Source of the DNA: Ailurus styani
Lineage: Eukaryota > Chordata > Mammalia > Carnivora > Ailuridae
DNA: 64,000 nucleotides
Assembly: GCA_002007465.1 (NCBI GenBank)
Contig: LNAC01000684.1
Span: 141,868-205,867 of the forward strand
Direction: 5' to 3'
The notes under the pieces were generated by a model. The model was not told the origin of the DNA, ran no database searches, and saw nothing but the letters and a program-made list of their open reading frames with translations. Position 1 is the stretch's first letter. The number at the start of each line of letters is the position of its first letter. Positions 1 through 13,512 of this stretch are shown in pieces. The position numbers and the translations under genes are program-made.

Positions 1-80
1 ACACACACACACACAGACACAGACACACAGACACACACACACACAGACACACAGACACACACACACACACACACACACAC
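1..80. repeat. (CA)n microsatellite with ACAG interruptions
   Basis: An almost pure AC dinucleotide run with periodic CAGACA interruptions. It continues beyond the left edge. Confidence 0.95.
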
Positions 81-411
81 GAGCCATGGTATGGCTTAAG
101 AACTGGCTGGGTAGGGTAATGGAATAGGAGATGTGAGACTGGACAGGAGTTGGAGCTTGACTATGGAAATCTGTCCAGGTCATCTTGAGGATTCAGGTAA
201 AAAGGGAGAGATCATCCAAGAATTCACCCAAGGGAGTGACATGGTCAGATCTAGAATGTGAAAGAATGGTGATGACAGCAATGTGGACACCGGACTGGCT
301 CTTGAAACTGGCAGTGGGAAGGGTTCTGACCTGGTCTGGCTCTCTAGGCAAGGACCTGGACCTGGGCAGTGGTGGTGGGCATGAGAGAAGGGAGAGGACT
401 GAAAAGATATT

Positions 412-1416
412 ATGCGAATGACGTTACAGATAAAGGGCTGATAGCCAAGATCTATAGAGAACTTCCCATACTCAACACTCAAAAAACTGATAGCCCAGTC
501 CAAAAATGGGTGGAAGTCATGGACAGACATTTCTCCAAAAAAGACATACAAATGGCTAACAGACACTTGAAAAAATGCTCAACATCACTAGCCATCAGGG
601 AAATTAAAACTACGATGAGATACCCCCTTACACTAGTTAGAATGGCAAAAATTAACAAAATAGGAAACAACGAATGTTGGCGAGGATGTGGAGAAAGGGG
701 AACCCTCTTACACTGTTGGTGGGAATGCAAGCTGGTGCAGCCACTCTGGAAGAGAGTATGGAGGTTCCTCAAAATGTTAAGAATAGAGCTACCCTATGAC
801 CCTGCAATTGCGCTACTGGGTATTTACCCCAAAGATACAGATGTAGTGAAAAGAAGGGGCATATACACCCCAGTGTTCATAACAGCAATGTCCACGATTG
901 CCAAACTGTGGAAGGAACTGAGATGCCCTTCAACAGATGAATGGATAAAGAAGATGAGGTCCATATATACGATGGAATATTATTCAGCCATCAGAAAGGA
1001 TGAATACCCAACAATTGCACTGACATGGATGGACCTGGAGGGGATTATGTTAAGTGAAGTAAGTCAAGCAGAGAAAGACAATTATCATGTTGTTTTACTC
1101 ATATGGGGAACATATGCAATAGTACAGAGGACCACAGGGAAGGGGAGGGAAATTCAAAGGGGGAGAAATCAGAGAGGCAGATGAACCATGAGAGACTATG
1201 GATCCCAAGAAACAATCTGAGGGTTTCGGACGGGAGGAGGGCGATAGAGGCGGTAACGGCGCGATGGGTGTTGAGGAAAGCACGTGCTGTGATGAGCACT
1301 GGGCGTTATACTTAACTGATGAGTCATTGAACACTAAACCAAAAACTATGTACTATCAGTGGATAACTGAATATAATAAAAACATTATTTAAAAAATGGT
1401 AAAAAAAAAAAGGAAA
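412..1416 (+). mobile_element. LINE-1 3' fragment (ORF2 C-terminal part, 3' UTR, A tail)
   Basis: A 5'-truncated L1. The frame from about 420 to 1184 is still open and reads like the C-terminal part of ORF2p (for example [19 protein letters not shown] and [14 protein letters not shown]). The 3' UTR has the carnivore L1 ending GAGCACTGGGCGTTATAC and is followed by an A-rich tail. Direct repeats GAAAAGATATT at 401-411 and 1417-1427 are target-site duplications. Truncation removes the endonuclease and reverse-transcriptase domains, so it cannot move on its own. Confidence 0.93.
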
Positions 1417-3906
1417 GAAAAGATATTGCGGAGAGAGGATTCTCATGACACAGTGTCACTTCACAGATGCTGTTTCCTCTGGTTGTAATACCCTTCTGTC
1501 CAATGAGACATCTCCACTTACAAGCCTGGGTTGTGTGTACATCCCAAGAAACTGACTCTGATCCTCCTGTTTGAGTGACACCCCCTTGCCTGTGCTCCAT
1601 GTCATTCTGCTTTTGTATGCCCCACTTGTGTCCTTTGCCATGTCACAAGAACAGTGACCATTTCTGGTATTTCGCACCCTCCCTAGGACCAGGAAGTCAT
1701 CAAAGAAAGGCAGACACTCTATCCTTTATCATGGCCATCCTGTGGTTGCCATTAAAGTCGCTCTACAAGCTGCTCTGGTTTTCCTGTCTTCTGGGTATGT
1801 GTTGGGATTGGCTTCCTGGTTCTCTTGTGGTTGGGGGGAGGCCATGTCATGCTTCTGTCAGACCCTCTGGAGAAGTACTTCTCTCTGCCCTCAAACCTGC
1901 ACGGGTCCCTCCTGCAGTGCAGATAATATGGAAGAGAGCTACCACCAACTCACAATGGATGTGGATGTGAAAGAAAATTAAACTGTTGGTGCAAATCCCT
2001 GAGATTCTAGGCTTCTGGCCAGTGGACAAAGGGTATTGTTAGATCATTGGCTTAGCTGGAAAACAGGAAGAGAAGGAGAGCAAGAATGACTCTGGTTCTG
2101 GATGCACTGGATGCGGTGGAATCTTGACAGAGACATGGATGGAAGGAAGTTGAAATATGGGCCCAAGTGGTCCTCTAAGATGGTTAGGGTTGGAGAGAAA
2201 CACGTTTGACCTTCAAAACTTTAGATGAGAGTTAAATTATAAGAATAGATTCAAGGATTCATGGAGATAAAGATTAGGAAAAGAAAATGAAGAGTGTTGA
2301 GAAATGTGTACATTTAAGGGTGGGTGTCGAGTGGGAGGGGTCAGTGGCCTTGTACAGGAGCAGTGGAGGCTTCCAAGACATGAGCAGTGGACAGGGACAC
2401 GGACAGTATTATAAATAGGGACGGTCAGGTGACCCCACTTGATGGTTCCATCTCGAGACTCTTGTTTGACCTGAGAATACTCAACGATTCTGGGTTTCTG
2501 AAGCCACTTTCCCTTGTCCTCAGCCCCGTGATTTATTAAATGCAGGCCCCGAGGGAGGGGCAGGAGGTATGGGGCAAATGCACATCTGACTTCGGCTTGA
2601 AAGCTACCCAGACCTGGCGAAGGTTACTTTCCTTGCCTCCCTGAAGACTGGCTTACTTCTAAGTTTACTTTGGTTGCTGGAAGTTGTCTTCTGGATGAGC
2701 AGAGTCCTGGAACATTCTCCTTTGCCCATTCAGCACAGTCGGCTGAACACCTGTCGGTGCCGGGACTGGATCACATCATCCTCTGAAACTGGAGTAACTG
2801 ATGTGGAGCACAGCTCATCGATACCATGATGTCAGGCCTTCGGACTTTGTTCTTCAGTGCGGAGATGTTTGTGCTGCCTAATTTCACGGTTCCAAAAGAG
2901 ACACTTTCTCTATCCTCCTGCTTAGCAAACGCACGGGATTTCCCGTGTCTGCTTTCATGCAGGGAGGAGCGCTAGAGAGGAGATGCATCCTTGCTCCCTT
3001 CTCTCTGGGACCTTAGAATGTGTGAACTGATGGTTCCAACCATCCTCTATGAAAGAAAACTAATAGCCAGGCCCCAAAATCATATGGACGTGTTCCTGAA
3101 TCAAATGAATCTTAAGATTTTGCAGCTCAAATCTCTGCCCAGGAAGGTCGATGTCTTGGGTGCACCTGCTAGTCCCTCACGGTGAGAGTCCCAGCACCAC
3201 AAGGCTTGAGATGAATTTGCAGCTTCTCGTCTGGCCACATATGCGATTTCAGATTTGAATTTCTTTGGCTAAGCTGACCAGAGAGAACACAACGATACCA
3301 GTGCCTGTGATTCGACACCGGGCTTTACGAATCACGGAAAAGAGCCTGGGGCTTGTCATGGGTCCTTTCCCTGGGGGTCTTTAGAGGAAATTTGTATCCG
3401 CAAGGAGGTTAGCTGAGGGAGTCCCTTACAGAGTGACAAATTACAAAGTGTGCGCTGTCCTCATTTATCTTCCCATGTTCTACATTCAACTATGAGATCA
3501 TTTCAAAGAAAAGTTGGAGGTGAGCAAGAGAAACATACAGAGCTCATACTGCCCTCTGGTGTTTACACTGCCACATAGCAGAGACATCAAAGCTTCGCAA
3601 GGGGTGACAGCATCCAGTCTTCGGACTTCAAGTCAAATTACAGAAGCTCGGGAGGAAGACAAAGCACCTCTTTCCAGTAATTTACACTCTCTTCCTAATT
3701 CCATGTGGAAAAACACCCCAACATAATGGGTGGTATTCTCAAGTATTTCCCTCCGAAGAGAAATGCATTAGTTCTCTCTGCTCTTAGAATGGTATTATTT
3801 TATTTTAAAAATAAGTTTCATATGGGAAATATCTATACCTCCCACTCAGTTTTTCTATCACCCTAAAAGTGCTTTAAAAATAAAGTCTATTAAAAATTCT
3901 GGGCCT

Positions 3907-4313
3907 GCATCAAAAGAAATGAAATCTTGACGTTTGCAACGATGTGGATGGAACTGGAGGGTATTATGCTGAGCGAAATAAGTCAATCAGAGAAAGACAA
4001 TTATCATAGATCTCTCTGATATGAGGAACTTGAGGGGCAGGGTGGGGAGTCGCGGGGGGTAGGGAGGGAAAAATAATGAAACAAGATGGGATGGGGAAGG
4101 AGACAAACCATAAGAGACTCCTGATCTCACAAAACAAACTGAGGGTTACTAGGGGGTGGGAGGGCAGGGATAGGGTGGATGGGTTATGGACATTGGGGAG
4201 GGTTTGTGCTATGGTGAGTGCTGTGAAAGGTGTAAGCCTGATGATTCACAGACCTGTACCCCTGGGGCAAAGAATAATAAGAAAAATGGTAGCAGTGGAG
4301 AAAATTAAAAAAA
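3907..4313 (+). mobile_element. LINE-1 3' end with 15-bp target-site duplication
   Basis: A heavily 5'-truncated L1 containing the end of ORF2 (ACGATGTGGATGGAACTGGA region), the G-rich 3' UTR (GAGGGTTACTAGGGGGTGGG) and the terminal GGTGATTCACAGACCTG-like segment, then an A-rich tail. A perfect 15-bp repeat (AAAAATTCTGGGCCT) flanks it at 3892-3906 and 4314-4328. Confidence 0.93.
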
Positions 4314-4490
4314 AAAAATTCTGGGCCTTGTGGTCTTCAGCGAGGTTTGAAATAGATGAACAGCCATGTGGCTCAAGAGATGAAAGAAAAATGGTAGCAG
4401 TGGAGAAAATTAAAAAAAAAAAATTCTGGGCCTTGTGGTCTTCAGCGAGGTTTGAAATAGATGAACAGCCATGTGGCTCAAGAGATGAAA
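4281..4490. repeat. Perfect tandem duplication, 2 x 105 bp, across an L1 tail
   Basis: Units 4281-4385 and 4386-4490 look identical. Each begins GAAAAATGGTAGCAG, contains the L1 A tail, and then carries unique flank ending GGCTCAAGAGATGAAA. The duplication therefore happened after the L1 inserted. Confidence 0.95.
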
Positions 4491-5639
4491 CAGCCTGAAT
4501 CTGGTTCACTTCACCTTACTGAGGACTGCTCTGGAATTCTGGACTTTCCTTGCAAAACTTACATGCTGCTTCCTGGAACATTCCAGGCACCTTGTAACGT
4601 TCCTATTTCTGGATCCATATTGCTTTTTAATATCGTCAAAAGCAGCACAGAGACACCTAGCTCGTGGAAGTCAGACACTAAGTAGGTGAGAAATCTGGTT
4701 GTTCATTCTCATCTTTTCTGGTTAGTTGGATCTTAGGATGGTCATTTTTGGAAGGGTCGTGTTGGGAAGGTCCTGGGTAGTCCAATTCCATTGTTCTGTG
4801 CATGGAGAGACCACAGAAATCTCTTTCTTCTCCATCTTGTGGACAGTTTGATCATGGCTTCTTGCTATTCTAATCTTGGGTTCACTGGCTGGAGGATGGG
4901 GACTAACATGGACCCTGGCATCCACAAATGAGACAGTCTCACCCACGCATCGGTCTGTCTGGACCAACTGCAGATGAGCCAGGTTGTAGTTTTTAGCTTA
5001 GAGATATGAGCAGATTGTGGGGGGCTGCTGGCTTTCTGGGTACCCTGCTGGTCACTTCCTTGGGTGTGGAGTCATAACAGCAAATACAAGTCCTACAGCA
5101 AATAGATGGATGTATGAGCGAACAGAGATAAAGGAGCATTTCAAATTCTAGTGGAACACAGGTATGCTTTAGCGATGACTTTGTCTCTTTGGCAGAATGG
5201 ATCTATGTTGGGGCTGACCAGAGAATCAGGGTCTATGCAGGGGTCCTCCGAGAACCACTGCTCTGAGTAGCAGACCACGATTGCCTGGTGCTTAGTTAGC
5301 ATCTCTGCACTGTGAGGGTAGGATTCGGCAGGTGGGAATTAACAACGTGTTTGAAACCAAAGAAAGAACCCACAAGAAAGTTCTGGAGGCCGTCTCTGAC
5401 CATTTATGTTTAAATCTTCCCTTCAGCTCCAGAGGGGCTGCTGTTGACAAATGTTTTCCAGCAGAGACGTGGACCTCTGCGAGCTGAACACATACGCTCC
5501 CTCGTCTCTCCGCCGCTAATCACGCGCACTGTCTGGGGTGCTCCAAGGCCTGGGGGTTCCCTACAGACTCTAGGCTTTGGAAACTGTATCACTTTAATTA
5601 GAGAATTCATTAATAAATTAATTCGAGAATCTGCATCAG

Positions 5640-5985
5640 CCTTAAAAAGGCAGGAGATCCTGACATCTGGCGCAGCGTGATGACCGCTGGGGACACAATG
5701 CTCAGTGAGGTGAGCCGGTTGCAGGAAGACAAGGGTGGTCGGGTTCCCCTTCTGGGAGACCCCTAGAGCAGATTCACAGAGGCAGAAAGCAGAGTGGGGA
5801 CTGACGGTGCTGGGAGGAGAGGGCATGAGCTTCAGTTCGGAGAGAGAAGAATGTTCTGGAGGTGGGCGCTGGGGACGGTCGCCTGACAGTGAGTGTGTTT
5901 AATGCCACGGACCTGGACACTCAGAAATGAGTAAGATGGCAGATTTTATGTGAAGGTGTTTTACCACAATAAAAAACAAAATTAG
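5640..5985 (+). mobile_element. Old LINE-1 3' end
   Basis: A diverged L1M-type terminus: CAGCGTGATGACCGCTGGGG resembles the ORF2 end. It is followed by the old 3' UTR ending TAATGCCACGGACCTGGACA and TTTTACCACAATAAAAAAC. Confidence 0.75.
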
Positions 5986-5989
5986 TTTG

Positions 5990-6075
5990 TGTATTCATTC
6001 CACAAATACTTCCTGAGTGACTATGCATGTCAAGTTCTGTGGCCCAATGGGGGCAGGGGTCAGCCATGGAGCCTA
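5990..6075 (+). repeat. L2-like fragment
   Basis: TATTCATTCCACAAATACTT followed by CTGAGTGACTATGCATGTCA resembles the L2 3' region. Short and diverged. Confidence 0.45.
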
Positions 6076-6823
6076 CCTCCGAAAATGCTTTACATATTCC
6101 TATGAAGATACCACGAATTTTTTGTCCCACTTTGGCTTTCTTTACTCTAAAATTTCCCATTTGGGTCTGCTTTTGTATCTGGTCTGAGAAATAGCTTAGT
6201 TTTGTAATTATGACTTGGTAGTAATAATATTAATGAAAATAAATATAGCACTGGGAAGTATTAATTACCCTAACTTTTAATTCTGTCACAATGAACAAGG
6301 CGGACCACATAATTGTTAGGGTCACAGATCCTCAGCAGAGGCCCCCGTGTCTGGCACAAGAGGGGCTGGCTTGCTCTCCCTCAGTGGGGGATGGGGTCTG
6401 GCAGGAGGAAGGGGTGGGAGGTGGGAGCCCAGGAGGGAGGGCGGAGGGAAGCGGGGAGGCAGGGAGGGCCTGGAGTGCACATAATGACGAGTCCAACAGC
6501 AAAATCAATAGGTGTTGTCCACTGACTATCAATTAAGGCACAATTAAGACCTCTGGGTTTTGATTTTGAGAAAGCCGGTTGGCAGTTTTGTGGGAAGTCA
6601 CCAAATAAACAATAATTCTAGACAATTGTGTCCCTTACAATGATTCAGATGGGTATTTTCAAATGAGGTATAAATGAGGATGTTGCTTTGTGGTGGAGAC
6701 AACGGGAGAAAAAATAAAACCACTGGAAAGACCCAAGTAGGTGGGAAACAAAGGAACGAAACTGTCCCCAGTGAGCCTTGCAGCTCATTTTTGGAAGGTG
6801 CTTGAAAGGCACTTGGTTATTTA

Positions 6824-7168
<345 letters not shown>

Positions 7169-7189
7169 TTACTTGGAGAAGGGGTCTCT

Positions 7190-7500
7190 GGAGAGATGAT
7201 CAAGGTAAATTGCAGTCATTAGGGTGGCCCTTACCTAGTAGGACTGGGGTCCTTATGGAAAAAGAGGAAATGTGGACACAAAGACATGCAGAGAGAGAGG
7301 ACAACGTGAGGACCCTGGAAGCAGAGGGCCATCAATAAACCAAGAAGTCTGGAACAGACTCCCTCACAGCCCTCAGAGGAACCAACCTGGCCCACGCCTT
7401 GATTTTGGACTTCCAGCCTCTAAACTGTGAGACAACGCATCTCTGTTGCTGTAGCCCCTGTCTGTGGTACTCTGTTCCAGCAGCCCTGGGAACTGACAGT
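7190..7500 (+). mobile_element. MLT1-type LTR fragment (ERVL-MaLR)
   Basis: This is the 3' part of a non-coding MaLR LTR: TAGGGTGGCCCTTACCTAGT, TGGACACAAAGACATGCAGA, TCCCTCACAGCCCTCAGAGG, CCTTGATTTTGGACTTCCAG, CTGTGAGACAACGCATCTCT. There is no internal coding sequence next to it. Confidence 0.85.
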
Positions 7501-9318
7501 CTTTCCCAGATGAGAGACCGGTGAGCCCCACTAGCCGGGTCCCTGGGCATGTCCTCAAGAGCCCAGTTTTAATAAGAATTCTGCTAAGTCAGTTCAACCA
7601 GAATCCCCTCAACAGTTGATCACTCTTGATACATAATCCATGGCTTCATTCTCTATCACAGCCCAGGCAATACCTGATCATCCTACTGCGCCTTCCACAA
7701 AAGTCCTGTTCGATCAATGCCCCTCATCTCCTGTCCGTAATTTTCCACCCAGCGACCCCACTCCTTTCCTCCATCCCTTGGCTGTAAATTCCCACTCTCA
7801 CTTGTACTTGAAGTTGAGCCCAGTCTCTGCCCCTTACCGTGACCCCCCACGGAGGTGGTCCCCACATGTATACCTCACAGCCGTCCCCCTGAATAAAGTC
7901 TGCCTTGCCGCTCTTTAACAAGTGCCATGAATAACTGTTTCTTCCACAGAACTCATACGTTCAGTTCAAGGCCCTGTCTTCCGGGGAGCCTTCCCTCCCC
8001 ATTGCAGTCCCCTGTGATTTCCTGCCTCTGAGCAGCTGGAGAATTTAGCTTCTTGTGCTGCTACAGAGTCTGGCTTTGAACAGGCTGGGGATGTACATCT
8101 TGCCTCCTGAGTTAGAGAGGAATGAGGACAAACTTCCATAGTCATCATGGACCACTCTTCCTCACCCGAAACATTTGGTAATGACACCCTTTTTGGCTGA
8201 GGGGAGGTACAGAAATACTTTTGATGAGGACAGATTTTTGTGTCAGAGGTTCACAGCTCATGTAGATAACACACAGTCCTCTGTAAACCATCTAAGAAGG
8301 CAGGACATGGTGCTAACGATATTAGGCATAATTTGGTAGTGAGCTTGAATGCACGTACCCTCCCCCATCCTTCTGTTTTCCAGATTGAAGAGAGAGATAG
8401 AGTGAGGTAGGAGGCTACAGGGGGTGGAGAAAAGAGCATTACTAGATAAGCCTTGAGGAACCTGGTTCGTTCCTCACTGGTCTGACTGTCCACGTGGAGA
8501 GGCCTTCAAATTCCAACCAATAAAAGTCCCTTGTGAGCCCCTGGAGGAATCTCTGAGTCTCTCACTGCTCCAATAACAACATAACTGCCCAGTAAACATT
8601 TTTGGAGTTGAAAGTGTGTCTCGTGATTGCCATCTCAACTCTTCAAACTCAAAACAACAAAACCAGCAATCACGGAGAGCTAACTTGGGTTGAACATCAT
8701 CACCAATTGAAAATATAAAATCTCAGGATCTGTTTCTGGCAAGTCCCGCTGATGGCAGAGGTCTAGGAAAGAGGACACATGTAAGCGATGACATTACTAA
8801 GTCCTTCACTAAGCCCTTAAGAACAAGGCACTGTTGTCCTGAGTGTGGAGGGCATTTGTGCTCAGGCTTCCTATCAGTAAGGGTAATAGCCAAGACATCC
8901 ACCCATCCGCAACCTGGGTCAGACCCACAAGGCCTCCTTTTGCACACCAAGCATAGAGTGGACACTCGCTTGACTTTTTCATCCTAACAGATGCCCCAGA
9001 TTTGCTAACACTCTCCTTTCCTTCTGCAAAGCAACCACCTTGCTGGCGCTCACCATATCCAGCACCCGCCCTGGCCAGCTTCCTTCCAGAAGCCCAAGTG
9101 CCAGGGCAGCAACTACTCAAGGGGCTGCTCAGCAAAAGTCAGTCATGCTTGTTTCCAACCTGTTTGTGACAATTACACTTGTCATGGTAATGCAATTTAA
9201 TTCATTATGTAAACCAATGAAATATGAGTGCCAAAGAAAACTTTTTCTGTGACAATTAATGGGACATCTTTGGAAAAGCTTTCTCAAAGGTAAGTTAAAA
9301 AAAAAAAAGAAGGTTTGG

Positions 9319-9452
9319 GGGCGCCTGGGTGGCTCAGTCATAAGCATCTACCGTCAGCTCAGGTCATGATCCCAGAGTCCTGGGATCAAGCCCCACATTG
9401 GGCTCCCTGCTCAGTGGGGAGACTGCTTCTCTTTCTCCGTCTGCCTGCTTGT

Positions 9453-9504
<52 letters not shown>

Positions 9505-9520
9505 AAATAAATAATCTTTT
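9319..9520 (+). mobile_element. CAN-SINE (tRNA-Lys derived)
   Basis: Head GGCGCCTGGGTGGCTCAGTC, B-box region CTCAGGTCATGATCCCAGAG, a (CT)n stretch at about 9458-9501, and an A-rich tail after CAAATAAATAATC. Flanking repeats AAAAAAAAGAAGGTYTGG at 9301-9318 and 9521-9538 are target-site duplications with one mismatch. Confidence 0.95.
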
Positions 9521-10079
9521 AAAAAAAAGAAGGTCTGGCAAGTTTTGGGCCAAGACCATTGAGAAAAATGATACATGTAGCAAAAATCAAGACAAGCAGA
9601 TTAAAAAAAAAATCTGGCAAAGAGATTGTTGGCAAATGGCGAGATGCTTTACTCCACTCTCAGGAAAGCCTAAGCTGGAAATAGCAGATAACCCAGGATG
9701 GAAACTGTCACGGAACTGATGACGATAGAGATTCCTTCACCCAAAACTTAAAGAAATGAGACCATGTTATTTAATTAAAGAATGATTAGAGAATCAATCT
9801 CTCTTCGTATAACTAAAATGCAATGTATCTTAAATGTCCCTTAAAGTATGTCTGTTGGTGACTGTAAACCTTAGCGATTCCTGCTTCATTCGATTATTCC
9901 CCTTAACGTGTCTTGATGACACCAGATCAAAGGGCTTTCACTGCATTTACGGTGTAAATCCCCCTCTGACTCCTCATACATTGATGTATGATCTATCTTG
10001 TGCAATCTTTCTTTCTAGGGTTGTTAGAATTTTACACACAAAAAATTTTCTGTCACAATTCTGGAAGGTGTGAATGCTG

Positions 10080-10300
10080 CATTCTCTCTGAGGGCTTTTG
10101 TTCGGCTCTACCGCTTACTTCTCTGTCCTGGACAAACTATTTAACTTCTCCAACAAACCTTAGTCTCCTCATCTATGAAGTTGGAAAAATAATTGTATCT
10201 ATTTACAGTTCGATTCTAGGATGATGAGAGATAATTCATCTAAAGAATTTATATGGAGTTTTGCATACAGCAGGCACCAAATAAATTCTAGCTATCATTT
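10080..10300 (+). repeat. MIR SINE fragment
   Basis: The MIR core and tail are visible: TGGACAAACTATTTAACTTC, CCTTAGTCTCCTCATCTATG, and GCAGGCACCAAATAAATTCT at the end. Confidence 0.75.
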
Positions 10301-10949
10301 GTAAGGACAGTCTTCATTTCCTTACATTGCATGTCACTAAAGGATCTTAGGCTTTACTTTGTGACCCAGTGTTGAACTATAAACACCAGATGTTGAGAGT
10401 TATGGAAAACAGATGGTGTAGGATGGTCTATCTGGGACATATTTTCTTAAAACATTCTTAGTCATCAAGTTACAGTTTGTTAATCTGCTCTTCAGTGAAG
10501 AAAGATGCTCCAGAGAACCATCTCTCCTATGTACTTCCAATTTGCCTATGCCGCCTTGATGCAATTGCAGAAGCTCTCATAGCTCACATAGCCAATTGCC
10601 ACTGAGCTCTCCACTCAGATTCACAGGTGCCTTAGACCTGCCATGTCCCAAACTGGGATCACCATCTTCCCTTCCAAACCTCCCCTTCTCCTATACCCAT
10701 GGCAGGAAATGGCATAGCTATGTTCGTGGTTGCAAAAGCCAGAACCTAGAGTTTTCTCTGCCTACCTCCCCTCAAAGGATGTGTAAGGTTAGTGAGCCCT
10801 TTAGACCCCCACGTGGACATGGTTAGTAGTTGGCCTCTCTCCCTGGCTTAACATTCTGGCATATGAGACCCCTTTTTAGGTCTCTGGAAGTGGTAGGCTC
10901 GTCCCACCCCAGGACCTTGACACAGGATGATCTAGGGTCTTAGGTTCCT

Positions 10950-11262
10950 TCTGTTTAGAATCTTATCCTACTCTCCTTCTTTTCCTGGGCAACTCCTACA
11001 CATCTATCAGGTTCTACTAAATATTACTTCCTTGAGAAAACCTTCTCTGACCCCTAGCCTAGATTAAGTCAGGGCTCCCAGGTTTTCTAAGACCCTTCCC
11101 CTTGGTGGCACCTATCAGTATCCACTCGAATGTCTGTCTCCTCCAGCAGCCTGCAAGCCCCACCTAGCCCATCCTGTCTTCTACTGTATCTCCAGTGCCT
11201 GAGGCAGTATCTGGAACATACTTACCTTCAATGCAGATTTTCTAACTGAATAGAAAAATGAT
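10950..11262 (+). repeat. L2 LINE 3' fragment
   Basis: Diverged L2 features: ACTTCCTTGAGAAAACCTTC, TGACCCCTAGCCTAGATTAA, and TCCAGTGCCTGAGGCAGTAT near the end. Confidence 0.6.
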
Positions 11263-11274
11263 TTCATCAGCTAT

Positions 11275-11905
11275 AGTGTGGTAGGAAGAATTTTAAGATG
11301 GTTCCCAAGATTCTCTTCCTCTGATAAACATACCTGTATGATTCCTTCCTGTTGGACATGGGTGGTAACTGTCACTATCATGCATGGGTTCTTCCCATGA
11401 TCAGGTTATGTTATGTGACAAAGGTGAAGGGATTTTGCAGATATAATTAATGTCCTAATCAGCTGACTTTAAGTTGGCCAAGAGGAGAGTATTCTGGGTG
11501 GGCCTGACCTAATCAGAGGAGTCCCTTATAAGAGGGTTTAGAGGTCAGAGATGGAAAAAGTCAGAGGGATTTGAAGCAGTAGAGATGCACTCCCACTGGT
11601 CTTGAAGAAGCAAGCTGTCCTGCTGGGGAGGGGCTATATGACAGGGAACGGCAGGTGGCGCCTGGGCACCAAGGAGATGGTACCAGTCCTACTCCATGAG
11701 GAACCCAATCCTGCCAACAACCAGTGAGCTTGGGAGAGGACCTGACCTCAGGTCCACAGCCCCAGGCAACACCTTGATTGCAGCCTGAGACCCCAAGCAG
11801 GGGACCCAGCTGACCTGTATCTGAACCCCTAACCCATGGAAATGGTGAGAAAATAAATTTTTGTTACTTTATGGTGCTAAGTTTGAGGTGATCTGTTAGC
11901 ATAAA
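11275..11905 (+). mobile_element. LTR-like repeat, MaLR/ERVL type, family uncertain
   Basis: About 630 bp resembling a solo LTR: GGGATTTTGCAGATATAATT, GGGTGGGCCTGACCTAATCA, CACCTTGATTGCAGCCTGAG, and an end with AATAAATTTTTGTTACTTTA. It has no coding sequence. The exact family is uncertain. Confidence 0.6.
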
Positions 11906-13512
11906 AAAAAGAGTCTGTACAGTTAAGGCCTCTAATGATGTGTCTTAATGTAAAACATCAAAGTCAGTGCTTTGAAAAAATACTGCTCTAGTTTGAAGTA
12001 GAAGTCTGACTAAGTACACAGATACTTCAGCCAACTTCATTGTTGGCTGGTCTTGGTGATCAGGCATAGGCAGGTGTGTGTGTGTGTTATGGATGGTGTC
12101 TGCGCATGCATGTGAGCCTGTGCATATGGGATCACCACGGTAGCCAGACCCCCTGAGCCCAACGCTGCCCCGAGCTCCCCCCAGGCCACCTGCAGACCGT
12201 GTGGTGCTGGATGGAACCATCCACGACTGCCATCATGGTCATGCCATGCACATGTCTATTTTCTATTCCCACTTCCACAAGATGCTCAGTTGGCCTCTGG
12301 ACTCTTATAAGAGCGGTATTTTCTACACATTCTTTAAAGCAGACAAATCCTTGAATGGCGGCATCGTGTGGAGAGCCAATACACAGGCACAGGTGGACGT
12401 GGGGTGGCTCTTCTAGAACGAGAATGCACAGTGGGGAGCTCCCCATGGGGCACTCTGGGACCTTGTCTGAGCATCGCTGAAGTGCAGGGAGCTCTGAAAT
12501 CTGCAAGGGGGAAGGCCTCTGGGACACCAGAAGGTCTGCTGTGCTGTTGGTGCATCTGCTGCCACACAGAGCCCAGCACTGCCATGTGCTCGCAGTGGCA
12601 CTTCGGGTGGTCAGGCAAATAGACACGCAGAGTCCATTGCTTTTCAGGTGCACTGAGGTGTGATCACCCAATCATCCGAGAACAGATGATCTATGCCTTC
12701 AGGAGAATGTATGGCTCAAGATCTGGGGGCTCCAAGGATTCAGAGAGATTACCTGATGTCTGTTTACTCTTCACTCTCTCTTAGCTCTGTTTTCAGATTG
12801 CACCCCCCACTCCCCACAAGGAGAGTGTAAATCATGGGGCAGGGGAGCCCAGATCCCCTACTGCACCTCCCGCGCTGGCCTTCTTCCCATGTCAAATGAT
12901 TTACAGAGTTACGTGCATTAGTAATGTACTCAGCAAATATTTGGACTTAAACACAACCGTCTCTATTTATACATATACAATGTTTACTTTTGCAGAAAGG
13001 GATCCGGGCTGTAACTACTTGATGCCTGCAGAATAAAAATAACAATTGGAAAATTAATAGATTGTGTTTTGTTTGTGTTCTCTTCCCCCACGGCTTTGCT
13101 CAGATTATAGTCTTAGCAAATAAAACGGTATTAGGATTTCGCAAACCCTTTAGAATTCAGAATTAGCTGTCTCGTGTTCAAAAAACAGAAAGCCAGATCA
13201 GCAAATAATCTTTTGCATTCTTGCATAATAATAAAAGTACAAGTTCTGATGGATAGAACAGTCCTGGGAAGAGAATCTGAAGGCTGAGCTGTTCTCACGG
13301 ACCCTGAGAAAATGTCCACAGACCTAACTGAGGCGATGTCTTTGGCCCCAAGAGTATGTTTAGGGACTCAAGAATATGTCCATAGATTTAAGAATCTGTC
13401 TCTTGGCCCAGCCATCTTTATGGAGGCCAAGAAACTTTTAAGGCACAGGTAACTGGGTTTCTAACTAAACATATCAATTGTGAATTATCCCTGGCAGAAG
13501 TAAACTTTTAAA

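Noticed and set aside
369..1184. 271-residue frame as a host gene
   Set aside because: It is the C-terminal part of L1 ORF2 with target-site repeats outside it; the first residues come from flanking DNA.
12132..12671. 179-residue minus-strand frame
   Set aside because: No domain, splice support or conservation clue; other frames overlap it on the plus strand with similar length.
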